Shown: piece after piece, positions 10,101-17,500 of the stretch
Layout of the letters: each line of letters begins with the position of its first letter
Numbering within the stretch: the first letter of the stretch is position 1
Assembly: GCA_002085115.1 (NCBI GenBank)
Contig: MZGQ01000009.1
Location: forward strand, 1-39,205
Origin: Desulfococcus sp. 4484_241
Lineage (GTDB): Bacteria > Desulfobacterota > Desulfobacteria > Desulfobacterales > Desulfosudaceae
DNA: 39,205 bases
Reading direction: 5' to 3'
Program-made: the position numbers and the translations under genes
Notes under the pieces: model-generated
What the model was told of the DNA's origin: nothing
The model's input: only the letters and a program-made list of their open reading frames with translations
The model's database searches: none

Positions 10101-10247
10101 AAAAGAATCAATGGAAATGGAGGGCGGCGCCAGGGGCGGGTACTGGGAGACCGGGAGCTCATAGATGGCCAGCCCGCCAGCCGCCATCATGGCAATGGCG
10201 ATGACCCATGCGAAAACCGGGCGGTCAAGAAAGAATTTCGATAACAT
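7116..10247 (-). CDS. RND multidrug efflux permease, AcrB/HAE1 family
   Basis: The inner-membrane, proton-driven transporter of the tripartite pump. The 1043-residue length is normal for HAE1 proteins. The start MLSKFFLDRPVFAWVIA is typical of the family. The proton-relay residues are present: the paired Asp in GLLVDDAIVVVENV (residues 408-409) and Lys about 945 in TTKNAILIVQFAK. Two large periplasmic loops separate the halves, each with six predicted membrane helices. Its start codon overlaps the stop of the upstream fusion-protein gene by one base (TAATG), so the two are translationally coupled. Substrates are probably hydrophobic toxic compounds, by family. Confidence 0.96.
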   Translation of the reverse strand: MLSKFFLDRPVFAWVIAIAMMAAGGLAIYELPVSQYPPLAPPSISIDSFYPGASAETVENTVTQIIEQKMTGFDKLIYLSGTSSSSGASRIELTFAPGTDPDLAWAKVQNKLQLAMASLPDVVQRQGVKVSKSTRNYLIIIGLISEDGSMDGNDLRDYAQSNLEKVLARIPGVGEVETFGTQYAMRIWVNPDKLISYNLTMEDVIKALRAYNVEVSAGQFGGAPAVKGQRMNAVIVVQHLLQTPDEFAAIPIRTNPDGSIVRVRDIGRTELGTEFYDVDDEYNGKPAAAMAIRQVPGANALDTADAIKTRLKEMSRYFPPGMKVIYPYDTTPFTRVAINEVVKAMFEAIILVFLIMYLFLGNIRATLVPTIAVPVVLLGTFAVLGLFGFSINMLTMFAMVLAIGLLVDDAIVVVENVERIMAEEGLPPKEAAAKSMDQITSALVGIGLVLAAVFGPMAFFPGSTGAIYRQFSVTIAASMLLSVVVALVLTPVLCVTFLKPVAAGHESSERAIWFLRPFFRWFNRFFYGGRDLYLKLVGRVLAKKLRYTFIYLLIVVATGFLFLRMPTGYLPDEDQGMLLVQAILPSGSTLEQTKEIMDKVRDYFLTDEKEAVKSFMPVVGYSFGGRGQNVGLGFVRLRDWKFRKRPDLKVKAVAERAMRRFSKIRGAMVFAFPPPAVIELGNATGFDFELLDRGGLGHKKLMAARNQLLGMAAQDPRLTRVRPNGMEDVPEYYLDVDWEKAGALGIPITSIHNNIAAAFGSAYVNDFVQGGRVKRVYAQLDAPYRMLPKDLDKLYVRNSKGKMVPLSSFASGHWAFGSPQLERYNGFPSINIWGEPAPGHSSGEAMAAMEELTSKLPQGIGFDWTGLSYQERMASSQAGLLYAFSVFVIFLVLAALYESWPIPIAILMCLPLGVIGGVLGSSMRGLPNDVYFQIGILTVLGLTTKNAILIVQFAKTRVEEGAGLIEATLEGAKLRLRPIVMTSLAFGFGVLPLAIADGAGSGAENAIGTGVLGGMITSTFLVALFAPLFYVMIYRALGKRKNA

Positions 10248-11464
10248 TAGGCCCCTCCTTTACTCTGTTTTTCGGGCGAAGCGCCAGGGCCGGGACCATG
10301 TCCGGCATGCGTTGGAGCAAAAGGGGTTGCCTTTACCGGTGTACCCGGACGGAGCATGAGCAATCCCTCGGCAATTACCCGGTCTCCGGGGGCAAGGCCT
10401 GATGCGACCAGCCATTTGTCACCGATTGCCCTGTCAAGCACAAGCGGCCGGACGGCCGCTTTCCCGTCGGCACCTACGACCATTACAAAAGGGTTTCCCT
10501 TTGGGTCACGCATCACAGACTGCTGAGGCACGAGGATCGCGTTTTCCTTGATCCCTTCCTCTAACACCGCGCGGACGAACATCCCCGGCAGCAGAACACC
10601 ATTCGGATTTGGGACAACTATTCTAAGGATAACGGAACCGGTAGTCGGGTCCACAGATATGTCGCGAAACTGCAAGGTTCCCTTCGAAGGGTAGGCCGAG
10701 CCGTCTTCAAGAACGATCCCTACCTTGTTGGCATTCTTTTTGTCCTTTTTGATACGGCCTTCTGCCAGCCTGCGTTTTAACCGTTGCAGTTCAACAGTGG
10801 ATTGGGGAACGTCAACGTAAATGGGATCTAACTGCTGGATAGTTGCAAGAGGGACAGGCTGGTATGCTGTGACAATAGCGCCTTCGGTAACACTGGACCT
10901 GCCTATGCGTCCGGGTATCGGCGCGGTAATCTTAGTGTAATCAAGATTTATGGCTGCCGATCTTACCTGTGCCTTCCAGTACTCTATTTCTGCCTGCGCC
11001 TGTTTTAAGGCTGCAACCGCGTCATCATAGTTCTGCTGGCTGACGGCCTTTATGTCCAGTAGTTTTCTGAATCGCCCGGCTCTTGCCCGGATAGCGGGAA
11101 GATTGGCCTCGGCCCTGGCCAGGGCGGCCTTTGCATTGTCAAGCGCTGCCTGGAAAGGCGCCGGATCTATCTGGTATAGAATCTGCCCGATTCTTATGTC
11201 CGAGCCTTCCACGAACAGCCGTTTTTGTACAAGGCCGCTGACCTGCGGCCGTATCTCGGCGATACGAAACGGGGACGTGCGGCCCGGAAGCTCGGTAGTT
11301 AGCCTTACCGGTTCCTGCTTAACGGTTACAACCCCGACCTCGGGAATGCGCATTTGGGGATGCTGCGGTTTTCCGTTTTTACAGCCTGCAAGCAGAACAA
11401 CACACAAAAGAGCTGCAGGCAGACAGAGCCGTGCAAGAGGGTTGCCTGTTCTTTTCGGTTTCAT
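10247..11464 (-). CDS. RND efflux periplasmic adaptor (membrane fusion protein), AcrA family
   Basis: A lipoprotein adaptor that links the permease to the outer-membrane channel. It has 405 residues, a signal peptide with lipobox LAGC and lipidated Cys28. The usual order of barrel, lipoyl, alpha-hairpin, lipoyl and beta-barrel domains is visible: GRTSPFRIAEIRPQVSGLV is the first half-lipoyl, followed by a coiled-coil of about residues 100-170, then DYTKITAPIPGRIGRS for the second half. The C-terminus is Gly/Pro/His-rich. It lies 69 bases downstream of tetR and overlaps the permease start by one base. It is expressed from the tetR promoter or from a site in the short gap. Confidence 0.95.
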   Translation of the reverse strand: MKPKRTGNPLARLCLPAALLCVVLLAGCKNGKPQHPQMRIPEVGVVTVKQEPVRLTTELPGRTSPFRIAEIRPQVSGLVQKRLFVEGSDIRIGQILYQIDPAPFQAALDNAKAALARAEANLPAIRARAGRFRKLLDIKAVSQQNYDDAVAALKQAQAEIEYWKAQVRSAAINLDYTKITAPIPGRIGRSSVTEGAIVTAYQPVPLATIQQLDPIYVDVPQSTVELQRLKRRLAEGRIKKDKKNANKVGIVLEDGSAYPSKGTLQFRDISVDPTTGSVILRIVVPNPNGVLLPGMFVRAVLEEGIKENAILVPQQSVMRDPKGNPFVMVVGADGKAAVRPLVLDRAIGDKWLVASGLAPGDRVIAEGLLMLRPGTPVKATPFAPTHAGHGPGPGASPEKQSKGGA

Positions 11465-11533
11465 CAGCGTTCTCCATATAATATTATTGGAATTGCATTG
11501 CCATTGCGGTCATGTGTGAAAAGTATCGGTGTT

Positions 11534-12205
11534 TCATGAAATTTTGGGGCTGCGTTTTTTGCCGGTGACAGCCCGTATGCCGCCTATTGAAAAGTTTGTT
11601 ATGTGGTCGGTCAACATATCGATATCCGAATCATCAAATCCTTCCGGGCAAAGCGCCTGGATCATGGGCCTGCCCTTGAAGTAATGGATGCACTGGCCGA
11701 TTATGCTCATGGCGCACACAAAGGGCTCATAGTCCCCGGGTTTTTTATGGATACCCTCTTTTTCCATCAGCTCACATACCGTTTTTTCAAGGTAGTCGTT
11801 AAGAGGGCGTATAGAGCGTTTTATGACCTGTTTTATAAGGCTTGTGGGGTTTGCGATCTCCTGCGCCATGAGTTTGCCGTGCCATGCGGGCAGACCGTCA
11901 GCCATCATTCTTAGCAGAAAGGAGCGGATAAAGGCCCTTAACTTTTCCTCAGGGCCTGTTCCCTTTTTAAGGTTCATGTCGGGAGGGTATTTTTTTATAG
12001 CCAGGCGCAGGGAGTATTCCAGGACCTTCCTGTAAAGCCCCTTTTTGTCGCGAAAATGGTAATTTATAGCTCCAATGTTCGCGTCTGCACGGCGGCATAT
12101 CTCCCTGACCGTGGCTGATCGGTACCCCCGCTCGGCAAACACCTCACCTGCAGCCATAAGCAGCCTGGTTTTTGTGTCATCCTCCCGGTTGGGATGTTGC
12201 TCCAT
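11534..12205 (-). CDS. TetR-family repressor of the efflux operon (CecR/YbiH-like)
   Basis: A 223-residue one-component regulator. The N-terminal helix-turn-helix spans about residues 12-57, with the typical TetR sequence AAGEVFAERGYRSATVREI then GAINYHFRDKKGLY. The C-terminal half (LRAFIRSFLLRMM, IIGQCIHYFKGRP) resembles the CecR-type ligand domain, a group often found next to RND or ABC pumps. It is the first gene of a minus-strand unit that continues into the adaptor, permease, outer-membrane factor and lpxR. A Shine-Dalgarno (ttggaggaac) precedes ATG. I infer that it represses its own operon and is relieved by a pump substrate. Confidence 0.9.
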   Translation of the reverse strand: MEQHPNREDDTKTRLLMAAGEVFAERGYRSATVREICRRADANIGAINYHFRDKKGLYRKVLEYSLRLAIKKYPPDMNLKKGTGPEEKLRAFIRSFLLRMMADGLPAWHGKLMAQEIANPTSLIKQVIKRSIRPLNDYLEKTVCELMEKEGIHKKPGDYEPFVCAMSIIGQCIHYFKGRPMIQALCPEGFDDSDIDMLTDHITNFSIGGIRAVTGKKRSPKIS

Positions 12206-12248
12206 TGTTCTTCTGTTCCTCCAAGATTAAACGATCATTTGCAACACA

Positions 12249-12290
12249 AGTTTAAATCGGGTGTTTGGACTTGTCAAGAGTTTAAATCGG
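12249..12290 (-). promoter_or_regulatory. Promoter and candidate TetR operators upstream of the efflux operon
   Basis: On the minus strand TTGACA (12272-12277) is spaced 17 bp from TAAACT (12249-12254), a good sigma70-type promoter pointing at tetR. The 12-mer agtttaaatcgg occurs twice in the same orientation, at 12249-12260 and 12279-12290, 30 bp apart. One copy covers the -10 and the other lies just upstream of the -35. This is a natural arrangement for repressor binding. A looser inverted copy (gattaaacgat) lies at 12224-12234, between promoter and gene. The operator role is inferred. Confidence 0.6.
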
Positions 12291-12337
12291 ATGGGTGGGT
12301 GAAGGGTCACCCACTAAAGGGGGTGTCAAGGAAAAAT

Positions 12338-12448
12338 ACCTCCGAAGCGTATTATGCCTATCGCCTGTTGCGATCCAGGCGGGAAGGCAATAGGAGGGGC
12401 AGGAAGGAAACCCTATCCAGGATTGAAAAAAATTTACCAGGCACTTGG
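12338..12448 (+). pseudogene. Possible N-terminal relic of an IS4/IS1634-type transposase
   Basis: The reading TSEAYYAYRLLRSRREG followed by RKETLSRIEKNLPGTW resembles the opening YYRLxxSRREGxxxRxxTLxxLG of IS4/IS1634-like transposases. Nothing further downstream continues the protein. The match is by eye, short and uncertain. The surrounding 12.3-12.8 kb carries no other recognisable gene. Confidence 0.25.
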
Positions 12449-12805
12449 TTGTCCCATGCAACCCGGCGGTATGAAAAAAAATGCTTGTTTGAAAGCTTCA
12501 CATCAGAGAACGTGCACTTTGTAGTGCCACTTGAGAAAAACATAGCGTACAATTTTATAGCTTTTTAAAAACCGCCTGTTAAATTTGGGCTAACATGGTA
12601 TCTGTTTTAATTAAACCATATCAAAGGAATTTTTTCAGTAGTCGTCTGCGACATTGAGAAGACTCTTACACCATGGACAGAGGAATCATGAAGCTCCAAA
12701 AAAATATCAACGGTCGTTTAAAACTGAGCCATTCTCCGGGCGTGAGAATTGAGCCACTTAATTTTCCTGCAAATTCCGGGGAGATACTTATCTATTGTCA
12801 AACAC
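12449..12805. other. Non-coding stretch with possible insertion-sequence end
   Basis: No gene is recognisable. Near 12720-12775 the motif TGAGCCA occurs twice, about 29 bases apart, beside CCGGGCGTGAGA. This recalls the repeated motifs at the ends of IS21-family elements, but no istA or istB is present. I treat it as probable IS debris. Confidence 0.3.
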
Positions 12806-13195
12806 TCACTCATTTTTTGCAAAGTTTGCTATTTTTTCAAAAGCGCCCTCGATCGCTTGATGAAGCACCTTGTAGTTTACAGGCTTGACAAGGTAACCGT
12901 CAAACCCGCAGTCGTTGAGCTTGTCCTCGCCAAAGTAGGCTATATATCCTGACAGGGCGTAGACTATGGTTTTACTGTTTTTCCCCTTGATATGGCGGCA
13001 CAGGTCAAGGCCATCCATGTCAGGCAGGCTAAGGTCGGTTATAACGAGGGGAAACTGTTCCTTTGCCAGGATGTCAAGAGCTTCTCTTGACGATTCGGCC
13101 ACCTTGACCTCATATCCAAGTTCTGTGATGAACCTCTGCAGCACCTCTCTTTGTGCCCTGTCGTCGTCGATAAACAGTATTTTTTTTACTGTCAT
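12806..13195 (-). CDS. Stand-alone response-regulator receiver domain protein
   Basis: A CheY-like single-domain protein of 129 residues with no output domain. The acidic pocket IDDDR (Asp10-12), the phospho-acceptor Asp54 in LVITDLSLPDMDG, Ser82 at the switch position (ALSGY) and Lys104 in YLVKPVN are all present, so it should be phosphorylatable. It ends about where a receiver should, with seven polar residues after the last helix. It lies 62 bases downstream of the GAPDH-family gene on the same strand, and no histidine kinase is nearby. A partner kinase and an output cannot be named. It could be a phosphorelay intermediate or act by direct protein contact. Confidence 0.88.
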   Translation of the reverse strand: MTVKKILFIDDDRAQREVLQRFITELGYEVKVAESSREALDILAKEQFPLVITDLSLPDMDGLDLCRHIKGKNSKTIVYALSGYIAYFGEDKLNDCGFDGYLVKPVNYKVLHQAIEGAFEKIANFAKNE

Positions 13196-13257
13196 ACCCG
13201 GTGCAAGCTCCTTTTGCCCGTACTATCACATTGAATTTCAGATTTACCACACGCGTT

Positions 13258-14511
13258 TCAGGTAAGGGTTTCCGCTATTGATACGCAACGGTCGCCGAGC
13301 ATATTGACGTAACTTGCCATTTCGTTGTCATACCACCCGAAGATCACGGCCTGTGTCACAGGGACCCGTATGGTTGCATCCTGTATTGTGGAGGTCAGGT
13401 TGCAATCAAGGCCGGGGACGTTGGTCAGGTCTATTGTCAATTCAGAGGTGCGCGTGTGGGTTTCACGCCCCTCGATGACCGCTGCGGCCCTTGGAGCGCC
13501 TATTATATCGGAGGAGACGTTCTGCTTTTCGGTATAGAGCAGGTATCCCTCGGTGCTGGATTCCGCTGCCTGCCTGTATATGGAGTTGATCTCTTCCCGG
13601 CCTATGGGGCCTCCTGACAGCTCCTCCTGGAGGTTTAGCACCAGGATTATCAGAGACCCGCTTGAAACCGGGACCCTGACCGATTCTGCCATGAAGCCTA
13701 TGTGGCGCATCTCAGGAATGACCAGCCTCAGTGCTTTTGCCGCGCCGGTTGTGGTCAGGATGATGTTGTTGAACACGCTCCTGTTTTTCCGCAGGTCGCT
13801 CTTGCCCTCCTTTGGCAGGCGATCAAGCACTTCCTGGCTTGAGGTCATTGCGTGAACAGTCGCCATCGATGCTGCAAGTATTTTCCTGTGCCCGAAGTGG
13901 TCAAGCAGTGGCTTCATCATGTGGGCAAGGCAGGTCGTGGTACAGGATGCATTTGATATCAGGCAGTGTTTTTTCGGGTCGTAGTCATGCTCGTTTATAC
14001 CCATTACCGTTGTCACAGCATCTGCCGGCATCTTGGCGTTTTTGTCCTTGATTTTGAACGGTGCCGATAAAACCACTTTTTCAGCTCCTGACGCTATATG
14101 GCCGCGAAGCGCACCTTTGGGATGATCCGCCTCTGCGGTCGGGTCGAGAAATACGCCGGTTGTATCAACAACCAGCCTCACGTCAAGGTTTCCCCAACCT
14201 ATTTTGGCCGGGTTTCTTTCTTTTCTCAGGAAAAGGACCCTGACACCGTTTATGGTCATCGTTCCGGTCTCCTCGTTTATCTCCTCTATAACCGGTTTGG
14301 CATTGCACCCGTTGAGGTAGTTGTGGAGATAGCCGTAGGTTGAATCCCTTTCCACATAGTGGGCAATATCGGCAAGAGACGTACCAACGTTTCGTCCTAT
14401 GTTTACAACCAGTTCGTCAAAGTATTTACGGCCGAGATGGTGCCAAAGGGTAAGTTTGCCGATCCTGCCCAATCCGTTTATTCCCAGTTTCACAGGAGTT
14501 TTACCGCTCAT
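13258..14511 (-). CDS. gap: Glyceraldehyde-3-phosphate dehydrogenase family protein (long form)
   Basis: NAD(P)-dependent phosphorylating dehydrogenase of glycolysis and gluconeogenesis by family. It has the Rossmann opening LGINGLGRIGKLTLWH, the catalytic Cys190 in SNASCTTTCLAH and the base His220 in MATVHAMTSSQ. The C-terminal WYDNEMASYVNMLGD is near-canonical. At 417 residues it is about 80 longer than ordinary GAPDH, with extra sequence around residues 60-100 and 240-300. AAGGAGAG lies 10 bases upstream of ATG. It begins 34 bases after the PEP-synthase-like gene, so the two are probably co-transcribed, which fits gluconeogenic carbon flow from acetyl-CoA. Its exact substrate is uncertain, since long GAPDH paralogs exist. 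Confidence 0.86.
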   Translation of the reverse strand: MSGKTPVKLGINGLGRIGKLTLWHHLGRKYFDELVVNIGRNVGTSLADIAHYVERDSTYGYLHNYLNGCNAKPVIEEINEETGTMTINGVRVLFLRKERNPAKIGWGNLDVRLVVDTTGVFLDPTAEADHPKGALRGHIASGAEKVVLSAPFKIKDKNAKMPADAVTTVMGINEHDYDPKKHCLISNASCTTTCLAHMMKPLLDHFGHRKILAASMATVHAMTSSQEVLDRLPKEGKSDLRKNRSVFNNIILTTTGAAKALRLVIPEMRHIGFMAESVRVPVSSGSLIILVLNLQEELSGGPIGREEINSIYRQAAESSTEGYLLYTEKQNVSSDIIGAPRAAAVIEGRETHTRTSELTIDLTNVPGLDCNLTSTIQDATIRVPVTQAVIFGWYDNEMASYVNMLGDRCVSIAETLT

Positions 14512-14545
14512 CTTATGATCACTCTCCTTGTTTTAGTGATATAAA

Positions 14546-17500
14546 TTATACATATGCATCAATCTTCTGCACTTTCAGTTTACCATGGTAAACAGAGCCT
14601 TCCGATCCGTCAATGCTTATATAATCTCCGGATTTTAAAACAACATTGTTAAAACGGCATGTTTTCTTTGTCTCGTCGCACACAAGGCTGCCGCAACCTA
14701 CAACGCATGTTTTTCCCAGGCTGTGGGCAAGTACGGCCGCGTGGGAGGAAAGCCCTCCGCGCGCGGTGAGCAGCCCGTCCGTGGCGGATATCTCGCGGAT
14801 ATCGTCCGGGACCGTGTCGCCCCTGACCAGGATCAGGTTGGTGTCCGGCTCCACTCTTGCCCACTTGTCTATCTCTTCAAGTGTAAAGACAATCCGTCCG
14901 CTCATCGCGCCGCCGCTGACGCCTATTCCCTGGCCCAGGAACCTGTCGCCGTTGAGCATGTCCTCCGGATCAAACCTGAACACCTGCTTGGTCTCCCGGA
15001 TGGCCATGTCCCTGGTCTGCAGAAAGTAAAGATCCTTTTCCGAAGGACTTTCAAAGGTGAATTCCATCTCTTGCGGGTTCCACCCGTAATCGTATATAAG
15101 CTCATCAACCCATTTTTTAAGGGCTTTGTATATGTCGGGAAAGTGTGTTTCAAGGGTTATATCGGTTCTTCTCTGTTCCACCTCTTTTTGCATTACCGAT
15201 ATCGGCAGGGTGTTGACCAGGCCGGCAACTACATCCTCGCCCTGGTTCCCTATGGTAAAATCGCCCCAAAGCCTCGGTTTATCGCCGGAGAGGCGGGGAC
15301 TGTGGGTAAAAAACACCCCGCTGCCGGACTGGAGTGATATATTGCCGAAAACCATCGATTGTATGGTGACCGCAGTGCCCCAGTCATCCGATATGCCGAC
15401 GATTTTCCGGTAATGCTCCGCCTTTGGTGAATACCATGAGCCAAAAACGTTTTTAACAGTCACATACAGCTGCTCAAACGGGTCATCCTGGATCATTATA
15501 CGGGAGTCTTCTATGAGCTTTTTGTAGTCCAGCGCAACGCCGCGCATCTGGCTGCCTGAAAAGTCCTTTTTGAGCGGGATGCCCAGCCTTGCCTTGTGGT
15601 TGCCTATTATCGCGTCAAAGTCGTCCCGTTTCAGGCCAAAGGCCATTCCATAGCCCTGGAGGAACCTGCGGTAACTGTCCCAGGCGAACCATTCGTTACG
15701 GGTGATGCGGGCGAGCCCTCCGGCTATCTCCTCGTTTATGCCGACGTTTAACGAGGTATCCATCATCCCGGGCTGCGAGATCGCCGCCCCGCTTCTTACC
15801 GCCAGAAGGAGTGGGTTGCGTGGATTGCCGAACATTCTCCCTGTAACCCTTTCCAGCTGTTTTAGATGCATTTTTATCTGGTTGCGGAAAACCTCCTCGG
15901 CAGGGCCGTAAGCTTCTATGATCTCGCGGCATTTGAACGCTTCTGTGGTTATTATGAATCCAGGGGGGACCGGGTATCCGTAACCGGCCAGCTTGATTAT
16001 GTTAAACCCCTTGTTGCCCAGGTGTATGATGCCGTACTTTCTCGTCTCGTTGATATCTATGTTTGCTATTGTCCGGGCCGGGTCATAGTTAAGCAGCCTT
16101 TCCAGTCTTTCAGCAGGCAGTGTGTTGGCCTGGCTGAAAAGGGCGTTAAGAATCCTGGTCAGAAGCAGGTCAAGCTGGGGCAGGCCAAGAGAGAGGGCTA
16201 TCTTTTCCCTGAAGAACACCTCGGAAACCCTGTGGGCCAGTTTGTCACGATCGATGCCCGCGCTTTTGAGGCCTTCGGCAGGAAGATACTTTGGAAGGAT
16301 CTGGTCCGGCGGGAGGCCCGACATTATTGCCAGGATGTTCTTTTCATGCTTGTTGTGAAAATGGGTCATGATTATGTTTTTTACAGCCGTGGCGAACCGT
16401 TTGAAGATGTCAAGAAACTGGGTAAAGGAAAATCCCATTGTGTTCAGGCCCTGGGACAGCAGATCCAGCTGAAGTTCTATCTCTTTGGTCGAGAACCCGT
16501 CAACGGCCAGCGCCCTGATAAACAGCCTGAGGCAGTTGTATATCTCGAAAAACGTGGTCCTCGTCACAAGATTAAGGTCGATCGAATTCACGATCTCTTC
16601 AAACTGGATGTTAAGCAGGGCCTCCAGCCGGAATGTGAGGCCGAGTGCGTCAAACTTGGTTTCGCGGTAGCTGCCGTACATAGACGGAATGTCTACGGCT
16701 ATGTGGCGTTTTTCGTAGATGCTTTGCTGTATCTCGAACGTCCTGTCGGAGAGTATGAGCGTTTTGAGCTGCTCAAGGTAGGACAGCAGCCTTGCGGCCT
16801 TGTTTCTCGGTTTTGTTTCGGAAAAGGCGCGTCTGAGTTCCTTTAAATCAGGAAAGTTTGATGTGTCAAGGCCGGATATATATTCATCAATGTCTGACAC
16901 GTTTATGCTGTACTTCTGGTTGAGCAGCTTGTAGAACTCTATCGCAAGCACGGCTCTTTTCTTTTCCCTTGCCGATATTCCCGGGACCTGCTCACACAGG
17001 GATTCAACTTCACGTTTACCCAGTGAAAGAAGCCCTTTGGGCAGGGGAATGCCGGCCTTTGAAAAATGCTGAAACAGCATGTGCATCTCATCTACATATT
17101 CACCCCCGTTTTCCACCTGCTCGTACATGTGGGGCGGAAGGTACTCTCGCAGTATTGCCCTGTCCTTTGTCAGCCAGAAATGAATTGCAGCTTCCATAAA
17201 AGGCACGAGCCTGTTACTTCCCTCAACATGGCCCTGCTTTCTCAAGAAATGTACCAGCACGTCCTTCCGGTGGCAGGTTTCATCCAGTTCTGTGGAGACG
17301 TCGCGCAGTTTGCCTTCTGCCCCTATTTCGTTGAAAAACACGGGCAGCTGCCTTGTAAGCTGTTTTACAAGGTTGTATACAGGCGCGATGTCGCTGTTTA
17401 ACAGGGCGGTTATATCCCGCGGAAACAGGTCGGTGTCTCTTATGAATACGCCGCTCAGCGAGAGATGAATTATAAGTGCGGACAGGAGTCTGGTCGAGCG

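Noticed and set aside
15866-16846. 326-codon plus-strand open frame
   Set aside because: Antisense shadow of the PPDK-like gene, with no family resemblance or ribosome binding site.
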